From: an uncultured Clostridia bacterium
GTDB taxonomy: Bacteria > Bacillota > Clostridia > RUG12999
Length of the DNA: 64,000 nucleotides
Direction of reading: 5' to 3'
NCBI GenBank assembly: GCA_934792465.1
Contig: CAKVOK010000015.1
Span: 4,043-68,042, forward strand
Position numbers and translations under genes: made by a program. Position 1 is the stretch's first letter. Every line of letters starts with the position of its first letter. Below are positions 1 through 7,834 of the stretch, piece by piece. Under the pieces are notes generated by a model. It was not told the origin of the DNA. It did no database searches and saw only the letters and a program-made list of their open reading frames with translations.

Positions 1-1458
1 AAGAGAACGACCTCTTTCTGCTACATCAAGTACTTGGCGAAGAATTGGAGAATTCTTCGGTGTATCTTTAGATGCATACTTATTCAACTCGTCAATGAAA
101 ATCACAACTCTTGAAGGTGGGTTTACTCCCTCTTCACCTGCATATTGACCTAACTGCAAATCATAAATTGTTCGTATTGCATCACCGAAAACATATGCTT
201 GTTTGTCCTCAGAAAGTTTTGCAATATCAATAACATGCACCTCGTTCTTTTTTATATATTTAAGTGCATCCCCGATACGTGTTTCTCCCTCATCCTCCCG
301 AACATCTCTTGCAAAAATCTTATTGTCTGTAATGCTTTTATTGATTATGCGATAGAATTTTCTCCAGCTTGCTACGGGAATTTCTTTATCTTTGCCGGAT
401 GTTTCGGCAGAACACTTTTCCTTTACAGCTTCAAGGAACTCCTGCCAATCGCTGACTTGGTTAAATTTGCCTTGTCCGGACATAATGTAGCTGATAATCG
501 ACTCCATCGTTTGATTGGAATCATCAATGTTAGCAAACATCAAATCAAGGTTTTCCTTGTCATACTTATAGATGTATTTAAACTTCTTGGCTTTTTTCTT
601 ACTAATGTTGTCGGCTACTTCTTCGGGCGTCATATAGGTGTTCCAATGGCGTGTTTTGGGGATTGAGTAAGGATAGTAATACTGAACATTTTTGAAAGGT
701 TCAGCAGCCAACCCCAATTTCTCATATTTAGCAAAAGTATCCTTGCGAGCTTGCTCAGGATTTCGCTCATCAGAAAAGTCGTTTAATTGGTCAATGGCAA
801 GTAAATCCTTACCTTTAACATTAAACAATACAAATGCAACGCTATCTTCGTCCTCGTTCTGAGGGCCTTTTTTCATATAGCTATCTTGAATAGCCTTCAA
901 AAGGAACATCGCATAAGAAGTCTTGGAAGCAAGACCGGAAATACCCGAAATATTCAAGTGTGCGCCTTCGGGGCCAATAATGAACTTCGAATTGAGATTT
1001 ACAGGAAGTGTAACCTTATCACAATCCTTAGTTCCTTCATACATTTCAAGATAACCGCAAACAAGAGGATTGCGAATATCATTTAATCCAAGTGCGTAAT
1101 TGATTTCTTCTGCAGTTGCAAGCATAACTTTGGCATTACTCTGAAGCGGGATATAAATGTTTTCAGTATTGCACACAACTTTTGCAGTAACATAATTCAT
1201 TCCTACTCGCAAAGTATTTTCTTCAGTATTAACATCACCAAAATCACTCGAAATAAAATTGGTAAGAAAACTTGCGGCATCAGTAATATGAGCAATATCC
1301 TCAATTACGCCGTAAGAAAACGAATCATTTACATGTTGTACTTTTACAATATCAAATGGATTTAAGATAAGATCCGGATCAGTCCAAAATATAAAATCAT
1401 CAATTGTGGTTGGATTCTTTTCTGTCGCTAATACACAACCTATAATAGTATTTGACAT
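1..1458 (-). CDS. HerA-like ATPase (HAS-barrel + FtsK/HerA motor), partial, 3' end outside window
   Basis: The reading frame starts at an ATG 14 bases after the NurA-like gene, behind a GGAGGAG ribosome site, and runs off the window edge after 486 codons. The first ~50 residues look like the HAS-barrel of HerA (typical run SFSYGVIEDI). A Walker A-like loop lies at about residues 171-182 (SGISGLASKTSY) and a Walker B strand (VVIFIDELNKYA) about 20 residues before the cut. The Walker A has Ser instead of the usual Gly before Lys, as I recall for the defence-type HerA branch. HerA proteins are hexameric DNA translocases that act with NurA nucleases; the adjacent NurA-like gene supports this. It is the last visible gene of the abiE operon. 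Other FtsK/HerA-type ATPases are possible, but the NurA neighbour makes HerA most likely. Confidence 0.85.
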   Translation of the reverse strand, partial: MSNTIIGCVLATEKNPTTIDDFIFWTDPDLILNPFDIVKVQHVNDSFSYGVIEDIAHITDAASFLTNFISSDFGDVNTEENTLRVGMNYVTAKVVCNTENIYIPLQSNAKVMLATAEEINYALGLNDIRNPLVCGYLEMYEGTKDCDKVTLPVNLNSKFIIGPEGAHLNISGISGLASKTSYAMFLLKAIQDSYMKKGPQNEDEDSVAFVLFNVKGKDLLAIDQLNDFSDERNPEQARKDTFAKYEKLGLAAEPFKNVQYYYPYSIPKTRHWNTYMTPEEVADNISKKKAKKFKYIYKYDKENLDLMFANIDDSNQTMESIISYIMSGQGKFNQVSDWQEFLEAVKEKCSAETSGKDKEIPVASWRKFYRIINKSITDNKIFARDVREDEGETRIGDALKYIKKNEVHVIDIAKLSEDKQAYVFGDAIRTIYDLQLGQYAGEEGVNPPSRVVIFIDELNKYASKDTPKNSPILRQVLDVAERGRSL

Positions 1459-1472
1459 TTTATTTCTCCTCC

Positions 1473-2642
1473 TCAAAACAGATGCAAGAACATTTCTGTA
1501 CTTATGTACTTGCTTTTAACATAAGATTCGGTCAAAAAGACCGGATATAAGTGGTTTGCCCATCGACGGTCTGTGCCATAACAAGTAGGGTTACGTTCGT
1601 TAATGATGTTGGCAGAAATCAAATCAATGATATCGCTATCAATTCCGTTTTCAATTTCTTCATTCATCATTATTTTCTCTACTTTTACAACACCATCAAA
1701 AGGTGTTTGAGTTCTGCGTTTATCACGCAAGCGGATATACCAAATTCCAAATTGAACATCACCTAAAAACTCTCTATTTTCATAACGTGCAACCGGAGTT
1801 CTATGAAATACAGGCAAGCCAGCAATATAGTTTGAATTTGGTTTTCCTGTATGATCAAGACAACTTTCAGGATTAAATGATTTTGAAACACCTATTACCC
1901 AACTATAATTATGTTTTATTTTTTGTAAAGTTCTCAAATCCTCACGACCGGATTTCATTACCTTATATTCTAAAGATCCGTCTTTTAACAAATAGGCATC
2001 CTGTCCTAATCGCTTATCCTTAACCAATTCTGCAACCATTCTTTTTTCTGCTTCAATCATATAGTCTTGTATAACACTAACTGCTAAATTGTCAAGTTTT
2101 GCATCAGGCGAACCAGTCTTAGATGTGGAATAAGGAATAATAGTAGAAAATTGAAGTCCCAAACGCTTTAGTTCTTCACTTTCATTTAATTTCTTAACCT
2201 TGGATGCAAAATATGCCACATCATTCCAACCATCAGCGTTTGCCTTATCAGGCAGTGCTAATACTAATTCTCGATAGAATCTTTCCGATTGCATTTTCTT
2301 GTTTTCACGTTTACAACAACCAACACCAATTTGTCCTGCAACAACGGGAAAGACTTGCTTGTTATAAGCAATGTCATCAACCTTAAACACATGACGAGAA
2401 CCATCAAGAAAATATTTAAGCAAAGGTTTTTCACCGAGAGATTGTAGCTGATCGGCTAAAGGCTTCAAATTTATCGGTTTCTTTGGAGAACTCGTTTCAC
2501 CGGAATCCTTCCACTTCATTACCTTGTTAGGATCATCATCATAATCAATGGAGGGAACTCCTATAGAATCATAACTGTATTTATAGGTGTGATAACTCTT
2601 GCCTTTAGTTTCTTTTTCAATAATTTCCATTATTTTAGGCAT
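1473..2642 (-). CDS. NurA-like nuclease
   Basis: A 389-residue protein with the marks of NurA, the RNase H-fold nuclease that partners HerA. LDGSR at residues 79-83 holds the catalytic Asp (D80) in the characteristic DGS motif. Near the carboxy end the run RRWANHLYP carries the His and Tyr-Pro seen in NurA proteins. The family makes DNA breaks or resects ends when loaded on a HerA hexamer; that activity is inferred here. The ATG lies three bases after the abiEii stop, with AAAGGAGT overlapping that stop, so translation is likely coupled. Gene order is NurA then HerA. Similarity outside the two motifs is hard to judge by eye, so the family call rests on motifs plus the HerA neighbour. Confidence 0.75.
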   Translation of the reverse strand: MPKIMEIIEKETKGKSYHTYKYSYDSIGVPSIDYDDDPNKVMKWKDSGETSSPKKPINLKPLADQLQSLGEKPLLKYFLDGSRHVFKVDDIAYNKQVFPVVAGQIGVGCCKRENKKMQSERFYRELVLALPDKANADGWNDVAYFASKVKKLNESEELKRLGLQFSTIIPYSTSKTGSPDAKLDNLAVSVIQDYMIEAEKRMVAELVKDKRLGQDAYLLKDGSLEYKVMKSGREDLRTLQKIKHNYSWVIGVSKSFNPESCLDHTGKPNSNYIAGLPVFHRTPVARYENREFLGDVQFGIWYIRLRDKRRTQTPFDGVVKVEKIMMNEEIENGIDSDIIDLISANIINERNPTCYGTDRRWANHLYPVFLTESYVKSKYISTEMFLHLF

Positions 2643-2645
2643 AGT

Positions 2646-3551
2646 TCACACTCCTTTCTTCCATTTGTTATCATTAACGGACCACTGACCATTAAAGTTT
2701 TTGTTTTCCATTATAGCAATAAATGGTTCTGCTAAAAACAATTTTATCGTTTTCAACACAATTTCAAAATCAGCCGTTTTAGTATTAATCTTTTTAATAA
2801 ATGCTTTCCATTTCTTTTGCATAGCGTCATCAGAATCAAATTCGAGCATTTGCTCAAATTGTTCTATGGTAAAATTGTGATTTCTGTTTGAAAAAGTCTT
2901 TTTTAGAGCTTCTGTCAATATTGAACCGTCAAAATCAAACTTGTTTGCAAGATAATAAATATCATAGTAATCTTTCATTCTGCTTGAAAATTCCATTAAG
3001 TTGAGAATTGCATCTATTTTTTCTGCAATGGTTGTTTCAATGGAGTATGTATTTACCATAGGTGCATAGAAATCCGAAAGCTGAGTGGGTATCATTCGTT
3101 TTTCCTGCTTTGGTACGATTATATCTCCAACGCCAAAATCTATACTGAATGGTGTTTTTGTGTTCTTAATACGAGCAATTATTGATGCCCCGATTCCTGC
3201 ATATTTCTTTGCAACGCTAATTGGTGCAATGTCTTTGATTTCAAAGTCCACAAAATCATTTCCGGTATCCACTTCAATGATTTTTTCAAGAATTTCTTTT
3301 AATTGTTCAGGCGTATTTGGAATTTTACGAAGTAAAAAGTCAACATCGACAGTTATTCTGCTATCAAAATCAGTGAGCGAATAAATAAACAAACCGCCTT
3401 TAAGAACGAGGTTCTCTACATACTCAGATTTTTCTAAGCGGCGTAAAAACTCTTCTTGGCAAAAGAGCTGCATACACAACTGATAGCTTCTGCCGGATTC
3501 CTTTGCCTTGTTTTTAAGTCGTGCAAGCACGGACGCAGCAACATCAGCCAT
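2646..3551 (-). CDS. abiEii: AbiEii-family nucleotidyltransferase toxin
   Basis: This 301-residue protein has the four landmarks of the AbiEii/DUF1814 minimal nucleotidyltransferases. These are a GG turn at residues 52-53, the metal-binding D-x-D at D69 and D71 (TVDVDF), a third acidic strand SIDFGVGD with D138, and the late block around residues 170-200 (IAEKIDAIL, RMKDYYD). Family members use NTPs to disable their target; some add pyrimidines to tRNA acceptor stems. In type IV toxin-antitoxin pairs they arrest growth during phage infection. The ATG overlaps the abiEi stop by 8 bases (ATGGCTGA), the usual coupling for this pair. No truncation or missing catalytic residue is seen, so the toxin should be active. 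Confidence 0.9.
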   Translation of the reverse strand: MADVAASVLARLKNKAKESGRSYQLCMQLFCQEEFLRRLEKSEYVENLVLKGGLFIYSLTDFDSRITVDVDFLLRKIPNTPEQLKEILEKIIEVDTGNDFVDFEIKDIAPISVAKKYAGIGASIIARIKNTKTPFSIDFGVGDIIVPKQEKRMIPTQLSDFYAPMVNTYSIETTIAEKIDAILNLMEFSSRMKDYYDIYYLANKFDFDGSILTEALKKTFSNRNHNFTIEQFEQMLEFDSDDAMQKKWKAFIKKINTKTADFEIVLKTIKLFLAEPFIAIMENKNFNGQWSVNDNKWKKGV

Positions 3552-4149
3552 TGAGTAGCACCTCCATCAAGTCCATAACCTTTTTATACACTTTCATTTC
3601 CTTTGCATATTTAGAAAGGTTTGAAAGATTTTTGTTATCATCGGCAACGTAAGCGTTTACCGCTTTGTTGAAAATTTCGTTATCAAGTTTAGTACGATAT
3701 TTAAAACAATCGCATATTGTGCGTTCTCTGTCATAAACAGGAAGTGTTACACCATCAAAATCTGAATATGTTTTCCCAAGCTCATGCAGTTTATTCTGAA
3801 TGTAGTATGGTTTATAAACAATTACATCCATATTTATTTTTGTTTTTGTCATTGTGCGAGGTATAGCAAGTGTCCATGTACGAGGGGCGAAGTCACTATA
3901 CCCATAATGAAACAATGCGGATTCTACACAAACAATAGCTTCAGGGAGCAAGGTTTGTATCAACTGCTCTTCTCCTGCGCTATTAGCTTCAGAAAGAGAA
4001 TAATATCCGTGGCGAACACGCTCAATATACCCGTTATTACAAAGATTGCTTATATCCGATTTGCTAAGTCCGGCAGAAATAAGTTCAGCGGTTTTGGCTA
4101 TGCCTTTAGCATTTTCTATTATTTTTTTAGCAATTGTTTTTTTGCTCAC
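3544..4149 (-). CDS. abiEi: AbiEi-family antitoxin and autorepressor
   Basis: The product is about 201 residues. It has an amino-terminal winged helix (around SKSDISNLCNNGYIERVRHGYY) and a carboxy-terminal AbiEi domain with the typical YDRERTICDCF block. AbiEi proteins counter AbiEii and repress the operon. I chose the GTG at 4149. An upstream TTG at 4194 is in frame, but the -10 box sits at 4200-4205, so that codon would lie at or before the transcription start. The real start is preceded by a modest GGTGA site. A perfect inverted repeat spans the promoter and fits AbiEi binding. The gene ends inside the start of abiEii. Confidence 0.87.
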   Translation of the reverse strand: MSKKTIAKKIIENAKGIAKTAELISAGLSKSDISNLCNNGYIERVRHGYYSLSEANSAGEEQLIQTLLPEAIVCVESALFHYGYSDFAPRTWTLAIPRTMTKTKINMDVIVYKPYYIQNKLHELGKTYSDFDGVTLPVYDRERTICDCFKYRTKLDNEIFNKAVNAYVADDNKNLSNLSKYAKEMKVYKKVMDLMEVLLNG

Positions 4150-4188
4150 GTTTTCACCGACTTTCCAAACAAAAATAAAATAATTAGC

Positions 4189-4241
4189 GTTCAAAAAGTA
4201 TTATAACATATATTATTACAAATGTCAAGAACTTTTTGAAC
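4189..4241 (-). promoter_or_regulatory. abiE operon promoter inside an inverted-repeat operator
   Basis: On the minus strand TTGACA (4223-4228) and TATAAT (4200-4205) are separated by exactly 17 bases, a perfect sigma-A promoter. It is bracketed by GTTCAAAAAGT (4189-4199) and ACTTTTTGAAC (4231-4241), an 11-bp perfect inverted repeat whose arms are 42 bp apart, about four helical turns. One arm lies over the start point and the other just upstream of -35. This matches what is known of type IV systems, where AbiEi binds two inverted sites around its promoter, bends the DNA and represses. Confidence 0.85.
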
Positions 4242-4419
4242 ACAGTTTGATAAATTTGTGTTTAGTTTTTCTTTTTACTTGCTCTTTTTACTTGCTTTTG
4301 AGTGGTAATCAGTAGTTATACGCAAATAACACACAAGTAACAAAAAATAGAGAAACCCCCGTAAAATAGGGCTTTTCGGGAAGCCGGAAATTTTCAAAGA
4401 GATAACAGTTTATTTTGGG
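4242..4419. other. Spacer without a gene
   Basis: Non-coding, AT-rich. It contains a tandem direct repeat of CTTTTTACTTGCT (about 4271-4297) and a weak G/C palindrome near 4352-4395 (ACCCCC..GGGCTTTTCGGG). No gene or integrase remnant was recognised. It separates the accessory abiE operon from thrS. Confidence 0.5.
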
Positions 4420-4452
4420 AAACCCTTGTTTTTTTCAGGGGTTTTCTTTTTT
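4420..4452 (+). terminator. Rho-independent terminator with no upstream gene on its strand
   Basis: AAACCCTTG (4420-4428) pairs with CAGGGGTTT (4436-4444), with one G-T pair, around a T-rich loop, and is followed by TCTTTTTT. The T-tract lies on the plus strand, yet no plus-strand gene precedes it. It may be left over from a lost gene or act against antisense transcription. Confidence 0.65.
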
Positions 4453-4490
4453 GCATTAAATGGACGTGGAATGAGTAATTTTAATTAAAA

Positions 4491-4534
4491 TAATATGGTG
4501 TAGTAAAACGGCTTCATTTTGCTACACCATATTA
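4491..4534 (-). terminator. thrS terminator
   Basis: Arms TAATATGGTGTAG (4491-4503) and CTACACCATATTA (4522-4534) are perfectly complementary. On the minus strand a T/A-rich run (TTTTAATTAAAATT) follows. It lies 26 bases past the thrS stop. The core resembles the hairpin at 34420-34458. Confidence 0.75.
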
Positions 4535-4559
4535 AATATCAGAGATTGCTTCGATATTT

Positions 4560-6305
4560 TTAATATTCCGATTCTTTTTTAATTCTTTCGACAAATTCGG
4601 CGAACGGGAATATGCCGAGGTCACCGTCCTCACGGCTTCTGACGCTTACTGTTCCGCTGCTTGCTTCATTCTCGCCGATGATGAGCATATAAGGCATCTT
4701 TGCAAGACGGGCTTCGCGGATTTTATAACCGATTTTTTCGTTCCTTATATCAAGTTCCGCTCGTATACCCGAATTTTTAAGCTCATTAAACAGCTTTTCG
4801 GTATATTCGTTCGATTTTTCCGATACAGACATGACTTTAACCTGAACAGGGGAGAGCCATACGGGGAAATTGCCTGCGAAATGCTCCGTTAATATTCCTA
4901 TAAATCGTTCAATAGAACCGAACACAACTCTGTGAATCATTATCGGACGGTGCTTTTCGCCGTCCTCGCCGACATATTCGGCATTGAAACGCAGCGGAAG
5001 CTGAAAATCGAGCTGGATTGTTCCGCATTGCCATGTACGGCCTATTGAATCTTCAAGATGAAAATCAATCTTAGGTCCGTAGAATGCGCCGTCACCCTCA
5101 TTTATTACATAGCTGATATTGAGTTCGTCGAGGGCGGATTTCAGACCGGCTGTGGCATTTTCCCAGTCCTCATCGCTTCCCATGCTGTTTTTGGGTCGTG
5201 TGGAAAGCTCAACGTGATATTTAAATCCGAAAAGCTTGTATACTTCGTCTATAATGCTTATAACGCCTTTGATTTCCGAAGAAATCTGTTCGTTTGTCAT
5301 GAATATGTGCGCATCGTCCTGTGTGAAGCAGCGCACACGCATGAGTCCGTGCAGCTGACCGGATTTTTCGTGCCTGTGAACAAGACCGAGTTCACCCATG
5401 CGTATAGGTAAATCTCTGTATGAATGCGGTTTTGACTTATATACAAGCATACCACCAGGACAGTTCATTGGTTTAATCGCAAAATCCGTATCATCAATAA
5501 CTGTAGTATACATATTTTCTTTATAATGATCCCAGTGTCCCGAAGTTTCCCAAAGACTTCTGTTCAGCATAATCGGGGTTGAAATTTCAACATAATTTTC
5601 ACGTGTATGGATTTTGCGCCAATAGTCGATAAGAATGTTTTTCAGCACCATTCCTTTCGGCAGGAAAAACGGAAATCCCGGACCTTCGTCCATAATCGTA
5701 AACAATTCAAGCTCACGTCCGAGCTTGCGGTGGTCGCGCTTTTTCGCTTCTTCGAGCATATTAAGATATTCTTCGAGTGCTTCTTTGGTTAAAAATGCCG
5801 TACCGTAAATTCTTGTCAGCATTTTGTTTTTTTCGTTTCCTCTCCAGTATGCGCCGGCTATGCTTGTCAACTTAAATGCCTTTATTCCTTTGGTATAGAG
5901 AATATGCGGACCGGCGCAAAGGTCGGTGAATTCTCCTTGTGAATAAAAGCTTACCGGAACATTCTCCGGCAAATCACGTATAAGCTCCGCTTTATACGGT
6001 TCGCCCTGATTTTCCATAAAATCAATTGCTTCTTCACGAGGTTTTGTGAAAGTCGTAAGTTTAAGGTTTTCCTTGATGATTTTTTTCATCTCGGTTTCAA
6101 TCAAATCGAGGTCCTCCGGCGTAAAACCGCCCTCACGGTCGAAATCGTAATAAAAGCCGTTGTCTATTGCCGGCCCTATTGCAAGCTTTGTTTCGGGATA
6201 AAGGCGTTTTACCGCCTGTGCCAAAACGTGTGAGCAGGTATGCCGCATAACTTTCAATTCTTCCGATGTTTCCGTGACGTTACCGTCTGCAAATAATGCT
6301 TTCAT
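4560..6305 (-). CDS. thrS: Threonyl-tRNA synthetase lacking the TGS domain
   Basis: This class II synthetase charges tRNA-Thr. The 581 residues begin directly before the editing domain, whose HxxxH (H22, H26) and CxxxH (C130, H134) motifs are intact. The catalytic core follows, with zinc ligand C282 in MNCPGG, the motif 2 region (RCFTQDDAH) and the motif 3 region, then an anticodon-binding domain at the end. Typical bacterial ThrS has about 640 residues because an amino-terminal TGS domain of about 60 residues precedes the editing domain; here it is absent. The ATG at 6305 has a strong AAAAGGAGAG site and lies just after the T-box terminator, so the short form is not a wrongly chosen start. 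It is transcribed alone from its own promoter and controlled by the T-box leader. Confidence 0.96.
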   Translation of the reverse strand: MKALFADGNVTETSEELKVMRHTCSHVLAQAVKRLYPETKLAIGPAIDNGFYYDFDREGGFTPEDLDLIETEMKKIIKENLKLTTFTKPREEAIDFMENQGEPYKAELIRDLPENVPVSFYSQGEFTDLCAGPHILYTKGIKAFKLTSIAGAYWRGNEKNKMLTRIYGTAFLTKEALEEYLNMLEEAKKRDHRKLGRELELFTIMDEGPGFPFFLPKGMVLKNILIDYWRKIHTRENYVEISTPIMLNRSLWETSGHWDHYKENMYTTVIDDTDFAIKPMNCPGGMLVYKSKPHSYRDLPIRMGELGLVHRHEKSGQLHGLMRVRCFTQDDAHIFMTNEQISSEIKGVISIIDEVYKLFGFKYHVELSTRPKNSMGSDEDWENATAGLKSALDELNISYVINEGDGAFYGPKIDFHLEDSIGRTWQCGTIQLDFQLPLRFNAEYVGEDGEKHRPIMIHRVVFGSIERFIGILTEHFAGNFPVWLSPVQVKVMSVSEKSNEYTEKLFNELKNSGIRAELDIRNEKIGYKIREARLAKMPYMLIIGENEASSGTVSVRSREDGDLGIFPFAEFVERIKKESEY

Positions 6306-6337
6306 GTGTTTTCTCTCCTTTTAGATTAAGTCATATC

Positions 6338-6570
6338 CGAAAAGAAAAACCCTCGGATATGCTCGAATATCCAAGGGTGCATTGCACGGTTCCACCTTGT
6401 GTTTCACTTAATTTATCTTTAACGCAGATATACGTCGGCACTTTTCTGATATACTCATACTCCGCACCGCAGCTCAAAAGTGGTGTTCATTATGCGTCGG
6501 TTCAGGGCATCTCAGCTTGCGCCCCTCTCTGTAAAACCTCGTACATAACTACTGTCTTTGTCATAGCTTT
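6338..6570 (-). promoter_or_regulatory. T-box riboswitch leader of thrS (threonine)
   Basis: On the minus strand the leader carries the conserved T-box stretch AAGGTGGAACCGTG (about 6385-6399). A terminator hairpin follows: ACCCTTGGATAT (6378-6367) with ATATCCGAGGGT (6360-6349), then GTTTTTCTTTT. Further 5' is a Stem I-like region with GAACACCAC, where ACC is the expected threonine specifier codon. Uncharged tRNA-Thr would stabilise the antiterminator and allow thrS transcription. The T-box and terminator are clear; the specifier assignment is from pattern only. Confidence 0.9.
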
Positions 6571-6576
6571 TATATA

Positions 6577-6605
6577 ATTATAACACTCATTTAAATGTTT
6601 GTCAA
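6577..6605 (-). promoter_or_regulatory. thrS promoter
   Basis: TTGACA (6600-6605 read on the minus strand) and TATAAT (6577-6582) with a 17-base spacer, a perfect consensus promoter placed just before the T-box leader. Confidence 0.85.
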
Positions 6606-6616
6606 TACCTTTTTTG

Positions 6617-7435
6617 TTATTTTTGCAGTAACGTGCGGTAATCTCTCGGTGTTACGCCGGTTTTCTTTTTAAATATATAAGTAAAATATTCCGTTGAAGC
6701 GTAGCCGGAGGCATAGGCAACTTCTTTGACGGATAAATCCGATGAAATCAAGAGATTGCAGGCATATTTAAGGCGCACGTTGTTCAGATAATCGTTGAAA
6801 GAAGCACCAAGGTGTTTTTTGAAAAGTGCACCGAGATAGTTGACGGATACGGAGAGCTTTTCCGCAAGCAGCGCAAGAGAAATTTTATCTCTGAAATCAG
6901 TGTTGATGTATGCTGCAGCCTGCTGCGTTATCATGGGTACGGCTTCCGTTTTTTCTCCGGAGGTTTTACGAATCAGCGATATAATAAAATCGGAAATAAT
7001 GCCGCTTATAATATTTCTTCCGAATATTTGCGGATTTTCGGTTTCGGATTTGAGCCTGCCGTAGCTTTTTATAATATCCCTGGTTTCTTCCTCGCTCATG
7101 GTGCATATAAGCTTGTTCGGCCTTAATGTTATATATCGCAGCAGTTCGGGATTTACAAGATTTTCTTTAAATCGCACATTGAGCAGACGTACATCATCAA
7201 TTGCTTTGAATGAGTGAAAATCGCAGTACGACAGAAGATATGCGCAGCCCCTTTCCATTGCGTATTTTTCGCCGTTATAAATCTGCTCGGCATGACCGGA
7301 AATAATGATTTCGGATTCAAAATAATCGTGCCAGTGGGGGACAACCGAACTTCCGGCAGAAATTACGCAATCTTTTAATATTATATCCGTATCGGCAAAC
7401 CGTTCTTGTATATTCATAAGTATTTTTTCGTTCAT
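6617..7435 (-). CDS. AraC-family transcriptional regulator (cupin sensor)
   Basis: A 272-residue cytoplasmic regulator. The first ~150 residues form a cupin-like sugar-sensing fold (VPHWHDYFE near residues 32-40). The last ~100 residues hold the paired AraC helix-turn-helix, with ISLALLAEKLSVS and LSVKEVAYASGYAS as the two recognition units and the usual TGVTPRDYR ending. The ATG is preceded by GGAGGTG. It is divergent from the ROK/SIS/transaldolase/GH38 operon and shares its 180-bp control region, so it is the obvious candidate regulator of that operon. The inducer is unknown. Confidence 0.9.
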   Translation of the reverse strand: MNEKILMNIQERFADTDIILKDCVISAGSSVVPHWHDYFESEIIISGHAEQIYNGEKYAMERGCAYLLSYCDFHSFKAIDDVRLLNVRFKENLVNPELLRYITLRPNKLICTMSEEETRDIIKSYGRLKSETENPQIFGRNIISGIISDFIISLIRKTSGEKTEAVPMITQQAAAYINTDFRDKISLALLAEKLSVSVNYLGALFKKHLGASFNDYLNNVRLKYACNLLISSDLSVKEVAYASGYASTEYFTYIFKKKTGVTPRDYRTLLQK

Positions 7436-7464
7436 GCTGCACCTCCGAAAACATTCATATCATA

Positions 7465-7493
7465 AGTATATCATATTTTTGCAGGGTTTGCAA
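7465..7493 (-). promoter_or_regulatory. Promoter of the divergent AraC gene
   Basis: TTGCAA (7488-7493) and TATACT (7465-7470) on the minus strand, with a 17-base spacer. Confidence 0.65.
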
Positions 7494-7547
7494 TATAAAA
7501 ATCGGAAAAATTGTTGATTTTCTTAAGATTATAGTGGATTATACATA

Positions 7548-7576
7548 TTTACATTTTTTTGTTACCGATATATAAT
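7548..7576 (+). promoter_or_regulatory. Promoter of the GH38 sugar operon
   Basis: TTTACA (7548-7553), 17 bases, TATAAT (7571-7576). It lies 41 bases before the first start codon and about 55 bp from the divergent promoter. Confidence 0.75.
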
Positions 7577-7616
7577 TATTATATATAAAAGCAGAAATTA
7601 CGGAGAGACGGTTGTC

Positions 7617-7820
7617 ATGTTTGAATGGAAACTTGCATATGCACCGAATTATTTATGTGCCGATATAGAAGAAAATGAACAAAGGTTTTATCTCATAGAA
7701 TGGGAGATAAACGGCAAAAAATATAAAAATCATTATTGTACAAATCCGCTCGGCATTTATTACGGCGAGTATATGTTCGCAATGACGGAATGTGGATTTG
7801 ATGAATTTGAAGGGTTTTGA
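7617..7820 (+). CDS. Small protein (67 aa) resembling the tail of a GH2-type glycosidase
   Basis: A 67-residue product with an ATG, a GGAG site 11 bases upstream, and its own promoter. It leads the operon and ends 14 bases before the ROK kinase start. The segment from about residue 28 on (EWEINGKKYKNHYCTNP, then a Tyr-rich amphipathic end) reminds me of the extreme carboxy terminus of clostridial GH2 beta-mannosidase-like enzymes. That is memory, not a search. It could be the preserved tail of a deleted glycosidase or a stand-alone accessory protein. No other domain was recognised. Confidence 0.55.
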   Translation: MFEWKLAYAPNYLCADIEENEQRFYLIEWEINGKKYKNHYCTNPLGIYYGEYMFAMTECGFDEFEGF

Positions 7821-7834
7821 AAGGAGGCAAAAAT

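Noticed and set aside
199..1086. Plus-strand frames in the first kilobase
   Set aside because: They have no ribosome sites or known domains and are the complement of the HerA-like gene.
4150..4194. Longer abiEi start at a TTG
   Set aside because: It lies at the expected transcription start next to the -10 box; the GTG at 4149 fits better.
4200..4560. Phage attachment site at thrS
   Set aside because: No integrase, no matching direct repeats at both sides, and the other edge of the abiE operon lies outside the window.
7817..7834. TTG start for the ROK kinase
   Set aside because: It precedes the AAAGGAGG site that serves the ATG at 7835.
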